A stretch of 64,000 nt of DNA from Gnetum montanum (lineage: Eukaryota > Streptophyta > Gnetopsida > Gnetales > Gnetaceae), in assembly GCA_015680685.1 (NCBI GenBank), contig MNCI01020185.1, forward strand, positions 652,488 through 716,487, in the 5' to 3' direction. Of this stretch, positions 55,001-64,000 are shown piece after piece. The position numbers were made by a program, and so were the translations under genes. Within the stretch, counting starts at the first letter, position 1; each line of letters starts with the position of its first letter. Under the pieces are notes generated by a model that did not search any database, had not been told where the DNA came from, and saw only the letters and a program-made list of their open reading frames with translations.

Positions 55001-56432
55001 TTTTATAGGCCATGTAAGTTGGATCCTTGCTGGCTTTGGCTGCATCCTGTATGCTCTTGGTCTAGACAAATGCTTGGCTTAGAGACTATGGGGCTAGGTA
55101 GTATAGTTTTGACTTGATGAAGTTGTTAACTACATCCTTAAAGATGACCAGGAGGTGCATCTTAGCTATTGACTCTCGAATTTCATTCAACAAGGTGTTC
55201 TAGTGTTGGATGAATTTTTGCATGGGCTCTAGGTGGTCCTACTTGATTTGCATTAGCTAGTCCAGAGTGGTTTTAGGCTTCAAGTTGTACTTGAAATGTG
55301 TCATAAATTGGCTCAAAAGATCCTCCAAAGAGAAGATAGAGCCCCTGGGTAATGCGCGGTACTAGTTTAGTGCCTTGCCAGTGAGTGACATGGCAAAAAT
55401 GCATATGATGGCATGTGGCCATGCTTGCAATAGTAGGCACTTGGACCTAAACATCACCAAGTATGTGTTGGGGTCCCATTCACCATTGTACTTAATGAAT
55501 TGGGGCAATAGGATCCTACTTGGTAGAGTGAGTGATGGGACATCAGGACTTATGGGGTCATCTTGGTAGAAGTCCACTACTTTAACTATTTTAGAGGAGG
55601 TGGCCTTGAGCTGCTTGACCTCTTTTATTAAGGTTTGAAATAGTTGGAATGCTTGATCCAAGTTTTAGGATGTTGTAGCAGGTTGCACTAGTTGTGCTAC
55701 TTGTTGTGCTGGTTATGTTGTCCATGACCTAGTTGTAGGTTGTGGGACCACATGAGGTGCTTGTTGCATTGGCAATGTTATGGGCATAGTGATTGGGAAA
55801 ACCTATGAATATGTGGGTTGAACCACTACCAAGGGTTTCAATGTAATAAGCAGAATGTAAGGTGCCTAAGTCGTTTGGAGCTAGGAGACATGCCCTGTGT
55901 GAACGTAAGGCTTAGTAGGTATGATTCCTGCTAGTAGAGATGACTAAGTAGGTTTTGATAATGCCATGAAGGGAAACTTAATGGAAGGTAGTGCATTATG
56001 AGGCAGATGTTGCATCTGGTGCATTGCTATCATAGGCATTGACCTGGAAGTTGACATTGAGGCTATGGCTATCTCAAGAAAGATAAGTGAATGAGACTGT
56101 AGGAGTGCTAGACCAAGGGTTGTCCATTGGAAGATGGTGTGGAAGTAGTCCTCGTGCTTGAAACAAGCTTTGAACTTGTCCTCCTCTTCCTATAGGGGAT
56201 TTTCATAGTCTGTTCCTACTTCACACTTATTTGTTTGAACAAGCTTGGCAAGTATCCAATGGTAGGGTCCCATGAGTAGGATAAAGTTGACAGAGGAGGG
56301 GATATACTTCCATCTATTTTGATGGATAAGCTCATAGCTCTATTTAACTTCCATGTCCAAGTGGTCTACAAATAGGCCTGCTTGGATATTTGCACATATG
56401 AAGTTGTATTATTCATCATTTAGCATGGCCAT
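55001..56432 (-). pseudogene. gag of element D
   Basis: Probable start at an ATG at 56432 on the minus strand. After a Pro/Gln-rich middle comes the coiled QAFQLFQTLIKEVKQLKATS (55655) and then the capsid: LPSRILLPQFIKYNGEWDPN (55510), SLTGKALNWYRALP, FMTHFKYNLKPKTTLD (55290), EPMQKFIQHWNTLLNEIRES (55230). This is the usual gypsy gag arrangement. Stops are mostly TAG or TAA. It is not similar to the gag of A, B, C and E. Confidence 0.8.
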
Positions 56433-56985
56433 GCAGCCTAACGGATTGCCTTGGCTCGGCCATAGCAAGACTAGCAGGGTGGTCAATCCTAGTTTTCTAT
56501 TGGGTGGGCAAGATCGCTAGTGTATTCAAGATTGATATTGAAGACTGTTTGAAACTCATGTATGCAAATTAATTTGCAAAAGGAAATTGTAGAGGTTGCT
56601 AGTTGCCAAAAATGGCTAACTTTTTTGGTTGCAGAAAAATGGCTAACTCTAGTGACTATGAAAAATGGCTAACTCTAGTGACTATGCTCTCTACATTGAG
56701 AGCTAATTACGCTTTCTATTGAGTACCCAAAATTTAGCTAACTATGTGAATTTGTATTGCTACATAGGATTTCGGAGAAACTGACTACTAGGTCCAATCT
56801 ACACTAACCGGTCAGTAGATGACCCTTGTCTCTGCCTAAGATCTAGCTATTATTGCACACACAGTAGGTCCATAGAGGTGTCACAGTCTACACTAGACCA
56901 AAGCTAGAAATAGTGATATAGAGAGCACACAAGACAACTACAATAGAGACTGAAGAGGAAAATGGTTTAGCCCTTCTTCTAGCAC
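56433..56985 (-). other. 5' leader of element D
   Basis: Untranslated region between 5' LTR and gag. Just inside the LTR the minus strand reads GTGCTAGAAGAAGGGC (56985-56970), the expected place of a primer site; I cannot assign the tRNA with confidence. Two hairpin-like 'gactatgctctctac' motifs occur near 56680. Confidence 0.45.
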
Positions 56986-58700
56986 TAGAAAATCGTAGCG
57001 GCCAAAAAAGTCAGTAGTTGGAAAGTTGAGGGGTTCACAGGTGCATAGTTTGATCCCAAGTCTAGGTGAGGGCCTATTGGAGGTAGAGATGGGGTGCCTT
57101 GAATAGTCTTTTTGATCGAATAAGGACTTACTGAATGCAAATGGGGTGTAGCATAGTTAGCTACGATGTTAATGCAAAATAATGCTAAGTGTTCGCATGG
57201 TATCAATGGGGTCGAGCGCAATTAGGTTTTTGGAAAAAATGAGGGTTCCAACATGTGAGGGTCATTACCAAGCATAGTTTTAGGCATGGCTATGAAACAA
57301 AATAGTAGAAAATACAAATAAAATGCTAAAAATACAAGGAAAGACAAAGAAAAAAACACCACCCCAAATGGGGTTGAGCATAGTTAACTCTAGAAGGGAT
57401 GAGAAGGTATGTGGTGTACAACAAGCATAGTGGATAGTGTAGTCATACTCTCGGGGATGTCTATGCATGTTGGGTTGGCAGCCGCAGTGAAGATTGATGT
57501 TTCTCTAGGGTGTCTATGCATGTTGGGTTGGCAGCCGCAGTGTGTAGTAGGTTGCAGTATCCTACAATGGGGCTGCGGTGGTATGCAACTCTGTCTCTCT
57601 CCAGTTTGTTAGTGTGCCTTTGGTTTTCTATTTGCCCAAAATGCCAAAATTCTCAAGTTTTCCAATTTGCCTAAATTTTCCAACCCCAAAAATCTTGAGG
57701 GTGATGGTATTTATAAGGTTGGGTTTAGCATGAAATGCAAAGTGACTACCACATGTTAGAGGGGATGGTTGGGACTACGCTATCACCAAACTACGCTCTC
57801 CATTAAGGCTAGAAATGTTATGCTCTACTGTACTTTATCGAACTCTACAAGATTGTGAGACTATGACTATGCTACCAATTGCATGTATATGTGCTAAGAG
57901 GATCACAATGTACCTAAAACAATGCAACTTTGGAGACTATGCTCTCCACTGTCTTGTGTGGGGTTAAGCGTAATTACAATTTTGGGGATAAAAGGAATAC
58001 AAAATAGATACATTTTGCTACCTATGCTTGCTAGAGATGAGTTGGAGATAAGTTGAATGTCAATGCTATATTGTGGAGGCCTTTGAATGTTTTTCTAGCT
58101 AACTACACTTGATTACGCTCTAGACTAGGGGAGAGCATAGTCCTACATTAAAAATTTTGTAAAAAATGCCTATGTGTTGACTACCCTCTCCATAGAAGGC
58201 TAATTACGCTCTCAATTGGGGGTGAGCATAGCCCCAGCACTTGTCAAAACTTGCGAAAACTAGCTTTTAGTTGACTACACTTGACTATGTCCTGGGCTAG
58301 TGGAGAGCATAGTCTCAACACTTAAAAAAATCTGAAAAAATTATGCCTTCATGCTAACTATGCTTGACTATGCTCTGGGACAGTGGAGAGTGTAGTCTCA
58401 ACACTTAGAAAATTTTATAGTAGCTGGCTTAACACTTAGAAAAATTTGCAAAACTAGCCTTTGTGTTGACTATGCTTTGCATGAGGCTGACTACGCTCTA
58501 GGGAAGTGGAGAGCGTAATCTCAACACTTAGAAAAATTTGCAAAAATTAGGCCTTCATGCTAACTATGCTTGACCCTGCTCTAGAACAGTGGAGAGCATA
58601 ATCCCAGCACTTAAAAAGTTTTTTGTAGAAAATGGCCTCGTGCTAACACCTAGACAAATTTGTAGTCATGATGCCATAGTCCAAATTTGGTGGTGTTTTA
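56986..58700 (-). repeat. 5' LTR of element D (1.7 kb)
   Basis: Pairs with 32100-33799. TATAAATA on the minus strand at 57715-57708. Its hairpin units lie at 58110-58630. The terminal CA (plus strand) has become TA at 58699-58700. Near 57465-57540 a short 'ctatgcatgttgggttggcagccgcagtg' block is duplicated, which the other LTR lacks. Confidence 0.88.
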
Positions 58701-59360
58701 GCCACCATAGGTAGATGCTATTCTCTCATGCACCAATGCCATAGCCATGGTTATTCTTAGTGAGAACAACTTTACCACATTATGCAAGGATTTAGATTAG
58801 AAATGAGAAGAACTTTTGGGGTTTATGCCCAAGGAAGACTATAAGAACTTAGAGCTCATTAGATCCAAAGGCTAATAGAGTAGGTAGCAAAAGAAGAAGG
58901 AGAGTTGAGAAAATAAGAGAGTGCTAAGGAATATAATAAGAATTCTTCCATTAGAAAGAGAAGGCCTAATTTTTCTACAACAAGGATTCACCACTTAATG
59001 AGATGGTGAATAGAAAGACCTTGTTGATCCAAAAATCTATGTCTAAAATTTCAGCGAAGGTAGATAAAATGTGGGATTTGTTGGATCAAAAATTTTAAAT
59101 TGCTTTAAAGATTGTAGAAGAATCAAGAGAGCATAGTAGTGACTGTAACCATAGGAGGCAGAAAGAAGTTGAATGTGCCTACCAAAGGGGATAATGGCAA
59201 GGCTACAATAGTAGAAGAGGTTGTGGAGTCAAAATCAGATGATGACGATGGGTGTGACATCTGCCAGTACAAACATCCTAAAGGATGTTGCCCTATCATG
59301 TCACACTTACAGGAGTCTAGGGTGTGCTTTCTAAATCCTAAAAAAGCAAGAAGGTAAGAA
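58701..59360 (+). pseudogene. gag of element E, C-terminal part after the D insertion
   Basis: Resumes where the first part stopped: IGRCYSLMHQCHSHGYS (58707), YAQGRL-ELRAH (58830), VAKEEGELRK, then a Lys/Glu-rich stretch and the knuckle CDICQYKHPKGCCPIMSHLQ (59251), CX2CX3HX4C. The order equals element A at 39560-40220. Confidence 0.8.
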
Positions 59361-60040
59361 CCCAGAAGATTATCTTATCCTCAAGGCAATCCAAGGTAAT
59401 TCCATAAACAATAATAAGGTTATTATCCAAGTGGAGCTCCACCACAACTGTATGAGTAGTAATAGTAATGGTAACATCCATAGTTATAGGGGATGCCACC
59501 ACCAAGGTAATAGTACCCTCCAGGTAACCAAATCCATATGGGTACTATGTCTAGCAACTAATGTCTCTGTGTGACTCTTCTAGTCATGTTTATTTTCAAC
59601 ACCACTACTACCCTCCAAAGTATCACAAAACTCATTCTCCATCTACTAGAGGGGAAACCCCATATCCATATCATCCTACTCATCCTTTAGCACATGCTCC
59701 TCCACCCTCAACCTAATTACCTCCTACTCCATCTATGTAGAGCAAAATTCCACCACAACCACAACAATGTAATGCTACTAGGGCTATCAACTTGCAACCA
59801 ACTTTCTAGCCGAATGATTCAAAACCTAGACCCTAAAAATGACCATTCTTCCAACCCAAAAGTCCTCCAAATTTCTCATAGAATAATGCAACCAGCTACC
59901 CTATCTCTCCATCATCCTCTGCATCAAATCCTTTCAAGAGCCCTTCAAACCACATGCCTCCTAAGATCTGCACTATCATGTTAATGCACATTGTATCTAA
60001 TTGGATCAAGGCTGGCAACCTTCCTAAGAGAAGATTTGAC
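59361..60040 (+). pseudogene. Pro/Gln/Tyr-rich tail between knuckle and protease, element E
   Basis: Homologous to 40230-40900 of A, for example 'ccaagtggagctccaccacaac' and 'atgccaccaccaagg'. Low complexity, broken by stops. Confidence 0.65.
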
Positions 60041-60475
60041 AGTAAAAATCCTCTCATCTACTTGTAGATCACTAAAAATGAGCCATGCAAGGCTCTTCTT
60101 GATTCAATTTCTAGTGTCAATCTAATTTTCCATGACATGTACAAAGCATGGAACTTGTTGCCTTTCAAAAAGAGCAATATACATTTAGAATTGGCAGACC
60201 AGTCGATCACTATTCCTTTCAGACTTATGGAGGACATTATGACCATAATTTGTGGGTGGTCCTATCTTACTAATTTTTTGGTGATCAAGGTTGACAACTG
60301 TAAGGGAGACTTCCTAATTATTATGGGAAGGCATAGTTGAGCACTGTTGATGTGTGAATGGACATTAGAGATCTCTTCTTCAAAATTTCCAAGGAAAATG
60401 AATGTGAAAAGATTGAGAAGAAGAGAGTTCCATGCATCACGTACAATGATACCAGGTGCAACTATGTGCAAAAAC
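60041..60475 (+). pseudogene. Aspartic protease of element E
   Basis: Reads KALLDSISSVNLI (about 60090), MYKAWNLLPFKKSNIHLELA, QSITIPF and GWSYLTNFLVIKVDNCKGDF, IIMGR (about 60318). The active site DSI replaces D-S/T-G, so it should be inactive. A frame change follows IIMGRH. Confidence 0.78.
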
Positions 60476-60719
60476 TTTAGTCTATCAAGAGCACATCCAT
60501 CAAAGCATGCAAATAGTGTACAAATGAATCTAAAGTTCATAGATGCCTATACGTAGTAGCCATAAAATAGGAGGGAATCCAGTGGCTGTCACTTAATCTT
60601 GGAAGTAGCACACTTTGTAAGGAACCTGCTCAGAGTCTAACATGTGCCTAAATTAAAAGCATGGATAAATTAGAGCAAGTTCATCACCAACTCTTTGATA
60701 ATGAAAATGATGATACCTA

Positions 60720-61620
60720 TTGGGGAGAGTTGGAAATCCTTAAAAAATTTAAATGATAGCCCTTAGAGTTGAAAACTCTACCTATCGGCATGCAGTATGC
60801 ATTTTTGACAAATGGTAAGTTGGTAATATTCAATGTCAATCTTGCTCTTGAATAGAAAGAGATGTTGTTAAAGGTGGTCAAAAATGGCCAATAACCTTTA
60901 TTTGGTCTTATCCTAAACTCACAAGGATTGATCCTAGGATATGGCAACATCGTATTTACATTGATCTAACCATGAAGCCAAAGAGGTAGTTGCAATAGTG
61001 GTTGAACCCCAAATTGAAGCAAATCATCAGAGATGAAATCAAAAAACTCCTCAATGTAAGGTTTATCTATCCCATTTTGGATAATGAGTGGGTTAGTCCA
61101 CTCATGATTGTGCCAAAAAAAGATGGCAAGTGGTAGGTCTACATTGACTTTCGATTTTTGAATATGACAACATTTAAAGATCACTTTCCATTGTCATTTG
61201 TGGATCAAGTGTTAAACCGTATATCTAGGCATTGCTATTATAGTTTTTTGGATGGTTATAGTGGCTATAACCAAATCCAAACCGCATTAGAGAATTAAGC
61301 CAAACCAACATTCATAAGTCCTTAGGGAACTTTTGCATATTGAAAGATGCCTTTTGGTCTATGCAATGCTCTTGCAACATTCAAATGCTTGGTCCTAAGC
61401 ATTTTTCAACAACAAATTGGTTGCAAGGTGGAAGTTTTCATGGATGGCTTTTTCACATATGGAACTACATTTGAGCAAGCCTTAGACTGCCTTGAGCAAG
61501 TGCTTAAAAGGTGTATGGAGACAAATATTTTACTCAATTGGTAGAAGAGCCATCTGATGGTCTAGGAGGGCATTGTACTATGGTATAGAATTTCTCAAGC
61601 AGGGATTAAGGTGAACTCTA
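60720..61620 (+). pseudogene. Reverse transcriptase of element E
   Basis: Linker 60720-60995, then RT: IIRDEIKKLLNVRFIYPIL (61023), VSPLMIVPKKDGKW (61090), YIDFRFLNMTTFKDHFPL, YYSFLDGYSGYNQIQTALEN (61237), MPFGLCNALATF (61347), KVEVFMDGFFTYGTTFEQAL (61426). The catalytic YxDD-type motif reads FMDG (61437-61448): the second Asp is Gly, one base from GAC. A handful of stops, no frameshift, from about 60997 to 61620. Confidence 0.88.
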
Positions 61621-61839
61621 AAAAGATAAGGGTCATCCAAGGAATAACTCATCAACCAGGAATCGTTAAAGATATTTGGTCATTCCTTGGACACATTGGC
61701 TACTACCAGCAATTCATAGAAAATTTCTCTAAGATCACAAAATAATTGGTCAAGCTAACAAAGAAATATTTTCCATTCATCTAGACTAAGGAATGTGAAA
61801 ATGCATTCCAAAACTTCAAGTAGAAGCTAGTAGAAACTC

Positions 61840-62200
61840 CAATTCTATGAGCACCTAACTGATCTAGAGCATTTCATATAATGACAGATGCATTAAATTA
61901 TGCCTTGGGAATCATGCTTATGTAGTTGGATGAAAGGAAAGGTCCATATTACATCTACTATGCAATTCAAAGCATTATGAGTACATAGCTAAATTACACC
62001 ACAATAGAGCAAGAACTAATAATGGTGGTGTAAACTTTAGAAAAGTTCAGGCACTATGTTCTTTGATATAATGTGTTTGTGCACACTAACCACAATGCAA
62101 TTTGCTTCCTCATGAGCAAACCAACAGTGAGCCCTTGTATTATATGGTGGTTAGTGATTTTGTAGGAATTTAATCTTACAATGGTAAATTGAAAAGGGAC
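61840..62200 (+). pseudogene. RNase H of element E
   Basis: FHIMTDALNYALGIML (about 61870), YIYYAIQSI, YTTIEQELIMVV (61995), EKFRHYVL and FVHTNHNAI (about 62075). Conserved DAS has become DAL and TDH has become TNH. One RNase H only, unlike element D. Confidence 0.78.
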
Positions 62201-62407
62201 TGAGAAAGTGATCACTAATCACTTATCTTAGTTATGATGGAATAACAAAGAGAAGGAGAGCTCACTCTCTGACCAATTTCCTAATGAACTCCTCTTTGCT
62301 AGTGTAATAAATGGACAAGTGCCTATAAAACCAAAATGGTATGATGGCATCCTTACTTATCTTCTCATTCAATAAATTCCATCCTTACTTATCTTCTCAT
62401 TCAAGAA

Positions 62408-63650
62408 ATGCCACAAGATCTGGACTACAAGAAGAAACAACAGTTTTTTCATCAAGCCAAATTGTTCATGGAAATCAACAGACACCTTTACAAGGTGTGC
62501 ACTGATGGCCTAGTTTGTTGGTGTGTACCTGATGCTAATCAATTGGATGCTTATAAGGGTCCTTATGGGGGCCACTATGCTAGGAGACACACAACCAATA
62601 AGATACTGATGGTAGGGTATTATTGTCCAACCATCTTCAAGGATGCCAACCAATTTTTCTGCTCTTGTGAATGTTTTCAACAAGATGGTGGGATGACCAT
62701 GAGCATGGACAAACCTCAATAGTGGATCCAGCCATTGGAACCCTTCAACATATTGGGCATTGACTTCATGGATCCCATGACACCCATGTCAAATGAAAAG
62801 GTGTATATAATCATTGTTATTGATTACTACACAAAATGGGCAAAAACAGCAACTATCATCAATTGTACATCATCCACTGCTACATGGTTTGTATAATAAA
62901 ATGTTGTCAACAATTTTAGGGTGCCAATGCATTAATTTTTGATAAGGGAACCAATTTTACAGGTGATACTTTTTACAAACCTATGTAATGCTTGGGGTTG
63001 AACATAAATTAACAACATCCTACCAATCCCAACCTAATGATCAACAAGTTACCAATAGGAAGATCATGAAGATCCTAACAAGAATTTCTAGAAAATATAG
63101 GAGAGACTGGAGCAAAAAACTCAACGATGTCCTCTGGGCCTACCACTCAACATGGAAACTTCCTATAGGCTACTCTCCCTATGAACTAGTGTAAGGAAAA
63201 CTACCAACACTTCCTATTCAATCAGAGCTTCACACACTTTCAACAACATATGCCCTAGATCTTGACCTGAGTCTAGCACAAAGAGAACAATTGATCAACC
63301 TTAACGTGCTAGATGAAATTGATTAGTGGTTCTATCTTGGAATGAAGTGCATAAGGCATTCAACAAAAAATGCCATGACCTTAGAATATGAAAAGTGAAA
63401 TTTCAACCAGGAGATAAGGTTCTCTACTGGAACCCCACACACGTACCTCAATGAACTAAGTTTTAGACATTGTGGGAAGGGCCTTACATCATATACAAAA
63501 CCGTTTCTTTTGGAGCCATGTTAATTTATAAACCTAAGAGCTCAAACAAAAAGCTACTAGTTAACACACAACAAGTCAAACCTTTCCATGAACCCATGCA
63601 AGCTAGTGGAAGAAACGCCTCAATGAATAAACCATGCTCAATTTTTTAGA
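62408..63650 (+). pseudogene. Integrase of element E
   Basis: H2C2 domain GGHYARRHTTNKI...YYCPTIFKD...CSCECFQQ (62570-62690). Core: PFNILGIDFMDP (first Asp, about 62755), FDKGTNFTGD (second Asp, about 62940), then SYQSQPNDQQVTNRK (63018), where the catalytic Glu appears as Gln. Then WAYHSTWKLPIGYSPYELV (63138). C-terminal KVKFQPGDKVLYW and LWEGPYIIYK (63395-63500), the GPY motif. Two frame changes lie between 62890 and 62985. Confidence 0.85.
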
Positions 63651-64000
63651 TCTCCTCCTTACAACTTAATCATGGGGGAGATGGCCATGCATGCTAACCA
63701 TTATAGTGGCTCCTTAGATTTTCCTAATTTTTTGTTTTATACTTTATTTTTATACCTTTTTTTTTACACTTTGTTATTTTTCCAAATTTTTGTTTTACAA
63801 CATCATTAATACATTTTATCTTTCTTGAATATTTTTAGAATTTCTTTTATATTTTTCCTTCTTTTAGTGTGAATTTTTCTCATCATTTAATAAAGTGCTT
63901 TATTGCCAATAGGATGCAATGGTGCGATAGCTATTGCTAATGGTGGTTTGTATTTAATGTCTTTGATTGCTAATGTCTAGTTTCTATTTTTGAATTTTGG
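63651..64000 (+). other. 3' spacer of element E, runs off the window
   Basis: Opens with 'cttaatcatgggggagatggcc' (63667-63688), as in A at 41626, then the T-rich tract. Whether an extra ORF and the 3' LTR follow cannot be seen. Confidence 0.6.

Larger units (their letters stand above)
32100..58700 (-). mobile_element. Element D: Tat-lineage gypsy retrotransposon, nested in E
   Basis: A minus-strand element: 5' LTR 58700-56986, gag, protease, a probable intron, RT, RNase H, a second (archaeal-type) RNase H, integrase, 3' LTR 33799-32100. The double RNase H is the hallmark of the Tat lineage. Flanks are GCCAT (32095-32099) and GCCAC (58701-58705), a target duplication with one change, and E's gag resumes right after. 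D is 26.6 kb as it stands. Removing insertion G leaves about 17.5 kb, of which 6.4 kb is the intron-like segment. Confidence 0.85.
29869..64000 (+). mobile_element. Element E: gypsy gag-pro-pol element, split by element D
   Basis: 5' LTR 29869-30757, primer site, gag up to 32099, then element D, gag again from 58701, knuckle, protease, RT, RNase H, integrase and a 3' spacer to the window edge. The 3' LTR is not in the window. Without D, at least 7.5 kb of E is visible. Order and tRNA-Asp-type primer place it with plant non-chromoviral (Athila/Tat-type) gypsy elements; which lineage needs a tree. It is the only one of A, B, C and E that retains pol. Confidence 0.85.

Noticed and set aside
54815-55069. 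Separate 84-codon minus-strand gene
   Set aside because: It is the start of D's protease region, in frame with ILGKPWLA further on.
29869-64000. Plant pararetrovirus-like or retrovirus-like integration
   Set aside because: Both pol regions include gypsy-type integrase and are flanked by LTRs with target duplications; no movement or coat protein and no envelope-like protein is seen.
1-64000. CRISPR arrays, operons, ribosome-binding sites or rRNA genes
   Set aside because: Nothing of the kind is present; the repeats are eukaryotic transposable elements and microsatellites.

Overview
The window is intergenic DNA from a land plant, very probably a seed plant with a large, repeat-rich genome; a gymnosperm-like genome is my guess, not a demonstrated fact. 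I find no convincing host gene. Nearly everything is transposable-element DNA at different stages of decay: Ty3/gypsy LTR retrotransposons, an L1-type LINE, fragments of an RTE-type LINE and a second L1-like LINE, and four tRNA-derived SINE copies. The coding regions are full of stop codons, often TAG/TAA where a related copy has CAG/CAA, or TGA where it has CGA, as expected when methylated cytosines deaminate.

Layout. 1-703: minus-strand LTR cut by the window edge. 704-5842: minus-strand L1-type LINE (ORF1, endonuclease, RT, C-terminal zinc region), with a 399-bp tandem duplication. 6957-8190: SINE cluster and RTE-type LINE tail. 8688-28297: LTR element B, target duplication CTTAC on both sides, whose 3' LTR is split by element C (19516-28242); B also holds a solo LTR (15082-15959). 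28303-29868: SINE and LINE fragment. 29869 to the right edge: element E, a gag-pro-pol gypsy element whose 3' LTR lies outside the window. E's gag is split by element D (32100-58700, minus strand), a Tat-lineage gypsy element with two RNase H domains and LTRs of about 1.7 kb. D's integrase is split by insertion G (36383-45445), and G contains element A (37373-44458), with target duplication GATAT. The nesting is therefore A in G in D in E.

A, B, C and E are one related group: LTRs TGAT...CTCATCA, a primer site resembling the 3' end of tRNA-Asp, a gag with a His/Ser-rich linker and a CX2CX3HX4C knuckle, and a protease. Only E keeps RT, RNase H and integrase. A, B and C lack pol. B and C carry instead a homologous extra ORF with a coiled-coil tail in front of the 3' LTR, so they look like non-autonomous gag-pro elements carrying an unrecognised gene, possibly mobilised by E-like relatives.

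Element D has what looks like a 6.4-kb intron between protease and RT, as reported for Ogre-type Tat elements. Inside it, on the opposite strand, is a decayed gene with at least three short GT-AG introns that preserve its reading frame. In B, C and D the stretch before the extra gene resembles the promoter (U3) part of that element's own LTR. This shared arrangement is the most interesting feature of the window.
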